Below are positions 60,101 to 64,000 of a stretch of 64,000 bases of DNA, in pieces. Made by a program: the position numbers and the translations under genes. This DNA comes from Paralvinella palmiformis (lineage: Eukaryota > Annelida > Polychaeta > Terebellida > Alvinellidae): positions 62,001-126,000 of the forward strand of contig JAODUP010000223.1 of the NCBI GenBank assembly GCA_025642065.1. The letters run 5' to 3'. Numbering within the stretch: position 1 is the first letter of the stretch; the number at the start of each line of letters is the position of its first letter. The notes beneath the pieces are model-generated. The model was not told where the DNA came from. It was given only the letters and a program-made list of their open reading frames with translations, and did no database searches.

Positions 60101-60416
60101 GGGTCTTTAAAGCTTTTTTGAAGACTGGAGTTGATTGGATATTTCTGATATTGGTCAGTAGTTCATTCCACAGTTCAGCTCCACTAACACTGAAGGATCT
60201 GTCAACAAATGTCTTTCTTCTGGCGAAAGGAACCTTCAGGGTAGAACAACATAACAAAGTGTACTGCGTACTTACAACATAACAAAGTGTACTGCGTACT
60301 TATAACATAACAAAGTGTACTGCGTACTTACAAATCATGTGTTTTTCTGCCAGACAGATTTTCATTCCAAAGAAGACGACAGAAAGGAAAAGTTGTCCGA
60401 TTAATGTAATCTCCAT
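49615..60416 (-). CDS. Single-pass membrane protein with CUB-like domain, one LDLa repeat and two PPxY motifs, 8 coding exons, 370 aa
   Basis: Exons, 5' to 3': 60416-60332, 57241-57135, 56972-56847, 56645-56462, 54584-54453, 54245-54081, 53709-53509, 49727-49615. Phases (1,0,0,1,1,1,1) all agree and the stop is TGA. Residues 1-23 form a signal peptide (LIGQLFLSVVFFGM core). Residues about 30-165 are CUB-like (FLIQFEHLDIPC, then LDNFCG). Residues 168-204 are one LDLa repeat with six cysteines (C170, 177, 181, 188, 194, 204) and a calcium-type CDGFPHCLDHADE. TM helix is about 236-255, followed by basic RYKRIIRR. The tail has PPPY (316-319) and PPSY (337-340), ligands for WW domains of Nedd4-type ubiquitin ligases. 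CUB plus one LDLa recalls LDLRAD2, and LDLa-TM-PPxY recalls LDLRAD3/LDLRAD4; orthology is not settled. Probable surface receptor or trafficking adaptor. Non-coding 5' exons may lie upstream. Confidence 0.88.
49850..52312 (-). mobile_element. L2/CR1-like LINE relic with EN, RT and 3' tail
   Basis: Minus frames give an endonuclease piece near 52270-52080 (VRLCVIYCPSPSK, later TDISIQGKV). Reverse transcriptase lies at 51193-50732 (NSLETHLSTRILHDNLQPVY, LDNKCMAALVLFDFSASYGV, ALSWIQSNLSNRSQYVTVG, KYVADIISS in place of YADD). The C-terminal tail is near 50150-49990 (RCFRKVVVTLWNNL). The 3' end (49860-49925) has TTTCTATAGCGCCC and a decayed AAGCACTTTACA-type motif. It carries stops and frameshifts, and lies on the same strand as its host gene, in the last intron. 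Confidence 0.82.
52335..53440 (+). mobile_element. L2/CR1-like LINE relic, RT through C-terminus
   Basis: The plus frame starts with NNFTLQKPLDMALNMDVG and LLYLSAAFDTIDDSVLLDRL, then YADDTQVYISLSRA near 52706 (intact catalytic YADD) and GWMTNNRLRLNADKTYIIII. It continues with LHWLPV near 53176, LAPKPRG and SLPEHVN. Several frameshifts and stops are present. It abuts the 5' end of the minus-strand LINE, so the two are head-to-head within one intron. Same family as the fragment at 12490-12745. Confidence 0.83.
54698..54726. repeat. (TC)n microsatellite
   Basis: TC run in intron 4 of the CUB/LDLa gene. Confidence 0.9.
57065..57114. repeat. Compound (CA)n(GA)n microsatellite
   Basis: A CA run passes directly into a GA run just 21 bp beyond the donor site of exon 2 of the CUB/LDLa gene. 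Confidence 0.9.
57370..57470. repeat. Short degenerate CATTGTCCAAAA repeats
   Basis: About six imperfect copies of CATTGTCCAAAATAAAACA (17-20 bp) occur in intron 1 of the CUB/LDLa gene. Confidence 0.7.
57776..57923 (-). mobile_element. tRNA-derived SINE, family 2
   Basis: The minus strand reads AATGGCTCAGTGATTAGAGC (A box) and then CCAGGTTGTAGGTTAAAATC (B box), followed by a body like that of the copy at 45379-45563. In intron 1 of the CUB/LDLa gene. Confidence 0.72.
58116..58143. repeat. Hairpin next to the 45-bp array
   Basis: TTGTCTTTAC (58116-58125) and GTAAAGACAA (58134-58143) are perfect 10-bp inverted arms around an 8-nt loop. GGTAAAGACAAAA recurs at 58155. Confidence 0.75.
58176..59302 (-). 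repeat. 45-bp minisatellite, 25 copies, open in one frame
   Basis: The unit reads TTTAGACTGTTCTAGAACCT, then CATGTACTTT and CCTCAGATCTCTAAC. Copies are nearly identical; variation is almost confined to one C/T site, with GACCG and CGTG variants clustered at 59083-59237. Because 45 is a multiple of three, the minus strand stays open for over 370 codons (15-residue unit VRDLRKVHEVLEQSK). It lies in intron 1 of the CUB/LDLa gene. No splice acceptor, family match or unique flanking coding sequence supports a protein, so it is called a repeat. Confidence 0.9.
59985..60245. repeat. Dispersed repeat, LINE/SINE 3'-end type
   Basis: It contains TTTAATATAGCGCATTTTTG, then AAAGCACTTCACAATC, TTTAAAGCTTTTTTGAAGAC and AGTTCATTCCACAGTTCAG. 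This arrangement is a familiar invertebrate dispersed-repeat tail (from memory). The first motif is also seen in decayed form at 49870-49925. In intron 1 of the CUB/LDLa gene. Confidence 0.5.
60249..60332 (-). repeat. Three 28-bp tandem copies containing the exon 1 donor site
   Basis: Copies 60249-60276, 60277-60304 and 60305-60332 are nearly identical (ACATAACAAAGTGTACTGCG). The last one ends exactly at the final base of exon 1 of the CUB/LDLa gene. Each copy therefore carries a TGTAAGTACG-type 5' splice site on the minus strand; the middle copy has TATAAGTACG and has lost the GT. Confidence 0.85.
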
Positions 60417-61140
60417 TCTGCTCAAATAAATACATCTAGAAGTAATAGAAAATTCAAATATGGAGTTGCAGCTTACTGATTAAAGAAACATAATAAAGAA
60501 CTGTCTTATCTATATTTATAATTGTAAAATATGTATTAATTTATTATGCTGGTAGATGTTTGGTGAAAGGAAAGATATAAATCATGACTACACACTGCAT
60601 ATAATACTACAAATATATAATCAGTGTTGGATTAATATATCTATATCAGCTTCAGGTAATGAAGATCAAATTGTAAAACTATGACGGATCAATTCCATTT
60701 GGTCAATTGCAATTCCACATCAAATTTATCAATTCCAATTAGAGCAATTCCATATATTCTGCTTTATTTGGGGCCAACCACTTCTCAATACTGGCTTGTT
60801 TGGAGTAGAGACTCCAAATTTATCAATTCCAATTTTTTAATATCTATGTTTGATATTCAGGGACTGATTGCATTATTATAAATACATAGTGAGTTATGCC
60901 GTGTAACCAAATTACTTGCCACAGAACACAACAAACATAACTACATGGATGATATTATTAACATATTGATGAATCCATTAAAAATAGCCGATATAGCAAC
61001 TCTTCCTACAAAAAAACACGCATAATATGTTTCATGGGTAACCAAGAATATAGAAACTTGGTTAAATTGTATTAATGTTGCTTGTTGATGTCTTAATTGT
61101 TTCATGTAACCTGTACTATGTGTACAATTATTTATCAAAT
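60417..61140. other. Upstream flank of the CUB/LDLa gene
   Basis: AT-rich and without a visible gene. Positions about 60685-60845 are rich in TCAATTCCAATT and match, in opposite orientation, the repeat family at 5999-6966. The promoter or 5' UTR of the gene may lie here or farther upstream; no core motif could be chosen. Confidence 0.4.
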
Positions 61141-61144
61141 AAAT

Positions 61145-61523
61145 AAAACATGCATCTGTATTACGCTACACAAAACATGCATCTGTATCACGCTACACAA
61201 AACATGCATCTGTATCACGCTACATGAAACATGCATCTGTATCACGCTACACGAAACATGCATCTGTATCATGCTACACAAAACATGCATCTGTATCATG
61301 CTACACAAAACATGCATCTGTATCATGCTACACAAAACATGCATCTGTATCATGCTACACAAAACATGCATCTGTATCACGCTACACAAAACATGCATCC
61401 GTACCACACTACACAAAACATGCATCCGTATTATGCTACACAAAACATGCATCTGTATTACGCTACACAAAACATGCATCTGTATTACGCTACACAAAAC
61501 ATGCATCTGTATTACACTACACA
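61145..61523. repeat. 27-bp minisatellite, about 14 copies
   Basis: Unit ATGCATCTGTATCACGCTAC followed by ACAAAAC. Sporadic C/T changes and two ACGAAAC/ATGAAAC variants occur. The unit has no stop codon in several frames on both strands, so overlapping open frames of 117-156 codons arise purely from the repeat. It directly adjoins the C-terminal coding end of a Tc1-like transposase relic. Confidence 0.9.
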
Positions 61524-62310
61524 ATTTGGCAATCTTCTGGTCAGTCTGTCTATCAATCTCATTTTGAGTGGTGGTAGCCCACTCCTCAAAGAGAGCTGTC
61601 CTGATGTCATTAACTGTCCTTGTGGGATGGCAATAGACCCAAACATATCATCTAGTAATGTCCTATAAGATTCAAGTCCAGTGAACCAGATGGCTTGTAC
61701 ATGACATATATGTCCTTCTCCTCAGTGAAGTACACAGAGGTAAAAGAAGTGTGTGGGCAAACATTATTCTGAATGAAAATGAACCCAACATCCATTGCAG
61801 CAGCAAATGACTGTATGATGGGTTACAATACTTCATCATGGTATCCCACCTAATCAAAGAAAGTACATACAGCATCCCTATACATCCTCAATTGACTATC
61901 ACTGTGAGAGACTGAAACGACTAAATTGAGAACAGTACAGTCATCCGTTCAGTGATCTGCTAATTCTGATGTTCTTAGCTGAAGTATAACCCAGTTTTAT
62001 GATGACACACTGTCAAGATAAAGCTTCTTCTGGTCAGTCTTCTGGCCCTCATATACGTGTTAGCGGTATGTCAACAGTTATACTGCCGATGTTTAGCTGT
62101 GAGGAACCAATTCCAGAGGGCACAACTCACTACTTAATGGTTCTCCTTGACCTTAACACATCTTTGATAGCCTTAGACTGGTCTTCCTGCTTATTCAGCT
62201 ATCTCTTGCTATCATATCTACAACTTTCCCAACTACACTCCTGGACATGCTAAGTCTCTGGATGACCACACTCTGGGTGAAGCCATCTTCCAGCATTTGA
62301 CTGCTAATGC
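61500..62310 (-). mobile_element. Tc1-like transposase relic
   Basis: The minus strand, 62310 down to 62180, gives QMLEDGFTQSVVIQRLSMSR and SVVGKVVDMIARDS, a helix-turn-helix of Tc1 type. From 61800 down to 61665 it gives GFIFIQNNVCPHTSFTSVYF and PSGSLDLNLIGHY, matching the conserved FMQDNARPHxA and PxxSPDLNPIEH of Tc1/mariner transposases. The catalytic Asp of QDN is changed to Asn, and frameshifts and stops are frequent. The C-terminus (NEIDRQTDQKIAKLCSVIQ) runs into the 27-bp minisatellite. Confidence 0.75.
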
Positions 62311-63640
62311 CACTTTAAATGGACTCTATAAGTATAAGTATCTAGTAGCATTCACTACCAACAACACAACACACACAATAAATAACAAGCTTATAGATAT
62401 TCCCATTTTGCTTGTGCACAAAAATAAAAGCTTTGTACAGAATTCCTCTTCGTTGTCTTTCTATACCTATAAGGCACTGGTTGTGATATTTTCAGAGTGG
62501 GGATATGAACCTGTATTATTTCAAATATCACTGCTAACAGCTAACTTCATTTGAAAAATTGCCAGATAATACTTGAATTATAGCTTATTTCAGTATGCCT
62601 ATCAGAAATGTGTCTAGATGTGCTAAGCCTAAGACTATAAAATCATCATGATCATTCAATCACTGTCATTGTGTTAGTTGGCAACAGTAGCTTCTATTAC
62701 AAATTTCAAACTCAGAATTATAGATCAAGTAGATCTATCTAGTAGCTTTTCTATGCTATAGATCTATTCTATAAGACAGATATGTGAAGTCACTGTTGTG
62801 ATCAGTTGAATACTTACTAATTTGTGTTACTAAGACTCTTAGAAGTTAGATAGTCACATAATCACATACTGATCCACTTCTGATTCTGTTGGACTCTCAT
62901 GCTATTCATAGTAATTAATGTAAATATACCAGATACCTGCTAACCTAGTATTTACTGTATTAGAGTGTCTTCATAATACATTTTATATCCGAATTGAAGA
63001 TAGGGTCTAGTCTCTATTATCAATACCGTTGGTTACATGAGTAACATGGTGATGGTCACTGGTGCCAGTGGTGGTCATAATGTCCGTAACACATCATCGT
63101 CTATCACACATTATTAATACATTAATCATCTATACTACTATTTGTTAGTTAAACCATTATAATCCTTTAACAGATACGATATTATCGATCAATGAGACAT
63201 TTTGTCTTCACGCAGAAAACGTACAAAATATTGAAAACAATTCAAGTGACATTTAAGGCCACAATACGTTACGGCCTCAGACAGTTCGACCCACCATAAG
63301 GTGGTCGAAAGCGTACACATGCAAACCGGATATAAATTTTCACGGGAATACTGCTATGTTATGTAAGGAATAATATTGGAGTCTTAGGATCCATAAACTA
63401 TAGATAGAGTTATAATGTACACGAACGATTAAATAGTGATTGCTGCGATATTTGTTCTATCTACTACTAGACTAGTAATTAGCTGTAACATCTAGAGTCT
63501 AATATAGCTGTATAGTTTAGCCGGTTTCCGTACCTCGTCAAATCACCGTACCCTTTCATATAGAGGTTTGTATATATATATATATATATATATATAGTAA
63601 ATTAGTAACGCAGTCCATTACTCATACTCAAACCCAATTT
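62311..63640. other. No gene recognised; AGATCTA-rich, with one hairpin and a TA run
   Basis: Nothing coding is visible. 62725-62770 has clustered TAGATCTAT motifs. TTCGACCCACC-ATAA-GGTGGTCGAA at 63285-63308 forms a near-perfect hairpin. A TA run lies at 63568-63595. Confidence 0.45.
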
Positions 63641-63689
63641 TGATCTTAGTTAGGCTACATAGCCTGTATCAGGTCGAGGCCTTTCTAAA

Positions 63690-64000
63690 TTAGACTTGTT
63701 TAAGTTATAAGCATCATGTACCGAGTGTTGGCTGTATTTATACTGCCGCCAATGACTATCCAGTCTGTTTTTTAAATACATTTAGTGAGGGTGCACTAAC
63801 CACTTCAGCAGGCAACATATTCCATGAGTTTAAAATCCTGTTGCTGTAGTTTTGTTGCCTGATATTTTTCATTGATATTTCTTTAACTTGAAACTGTGAC
63901 CCCTAGCCGAGGGGTAGGCCTACTGCCGCCTAGTGAATGATGTATATGGTTTAATGTACTCAGCATCTACTGCATCTATTCCAGACATGTGTTTATATGT
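63690..64000. repeat. Dispersed-repeat fragment at the window edge
   Basis: CTAACCACTTCAGCAGGCAA, then TTCCATGAGTTTAAAATCCT and TTGAAACTGTGACCCCTAGC resemble a widespread invertebrate LINE-associated repeat (from memory) and recall the segment at 19146-19314. Runs off the window. Confidence 0.4.

Noticed and set aside
61097..61668. Five overlapping ORFs on both strands, 117-156 codons
   Set aside because: All arise from the stop-free 27-bp minisatellite; none has independent coding support.

Overview
The window reads as nuclear DNA of an invertebrate animal. It is strongly AT-rich, has many dinucleotide microsatellites, short exons with canonical GT/AG introns, and a dense layer of decayed retrotransposons, tRNA-derived SINEs and DNA transposons. 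The repeat repertoire and frequent AGATCTA-type motifs suggest a lophotrochozoan, perhaps a gastropod mollusc; this is inference only. No prokaryotic feature was seen.

Three protein-coding genes could be rebuilt exon by exon with consistent splice phases. (1) A FAM219-family gene on the minus strand (CDS 22724 down to 4197, 5 exons, 173 aa). (2) DNAI1, the axonemal outer-arm dynein intermediate chain 1, on the plus strand (CDS 23568 to 46138, 18 exons, 707 aa). (3) A single-pass membrane protein on the minus strand (CDS 60416 down to 49615, 8 exons, 370 aa) with signal peptide, CUB-like domain, one LDL-receptor class A repeat, a transmembrane helix and two cytoplasmic PPxY motifs.

FAM219 and DNAI1 are divergent, their start codons 843 bp apart. 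Human FAM219A and DNAI1 are also head-to-head neighbours at 9p13.3, so this looks like an ancient linkage. The shared promoter has an RFX X-box-like site and an NRF1-like site about 80-100 bp upstream of the DNAI1 start. It also carries a mobile-element-like structure made of 16-bp GTCGATCTCGGCCC repeats in inverted arrangement.

Layout: 1-1350 minus-strand LINE fragment; 1354-22724 FAM219 and its 3' flank, whose 12-kb first intron holds LINE, SINE, MULE and TIR-transposon remains; 22725-23567 bidirectional promoter; 23568-46138 DNAI1; 46139-49614 gene-poor space between convergent genes; 49615-60416 the CUB/LDLa gene, with two head-to-head LINE relics in its last intron and a 25-copy 45-bp minisatellite in its first; 60417-64000 a Tc1-like transposase relic with a 27-bp minisatellite, then more repeats. 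The genes do not form a pathway. DNAI1 works in motile cilia, FAM219 proteins are of unknown function, and the third gene is a probable cell-surface receptor or trafficking adaptor.
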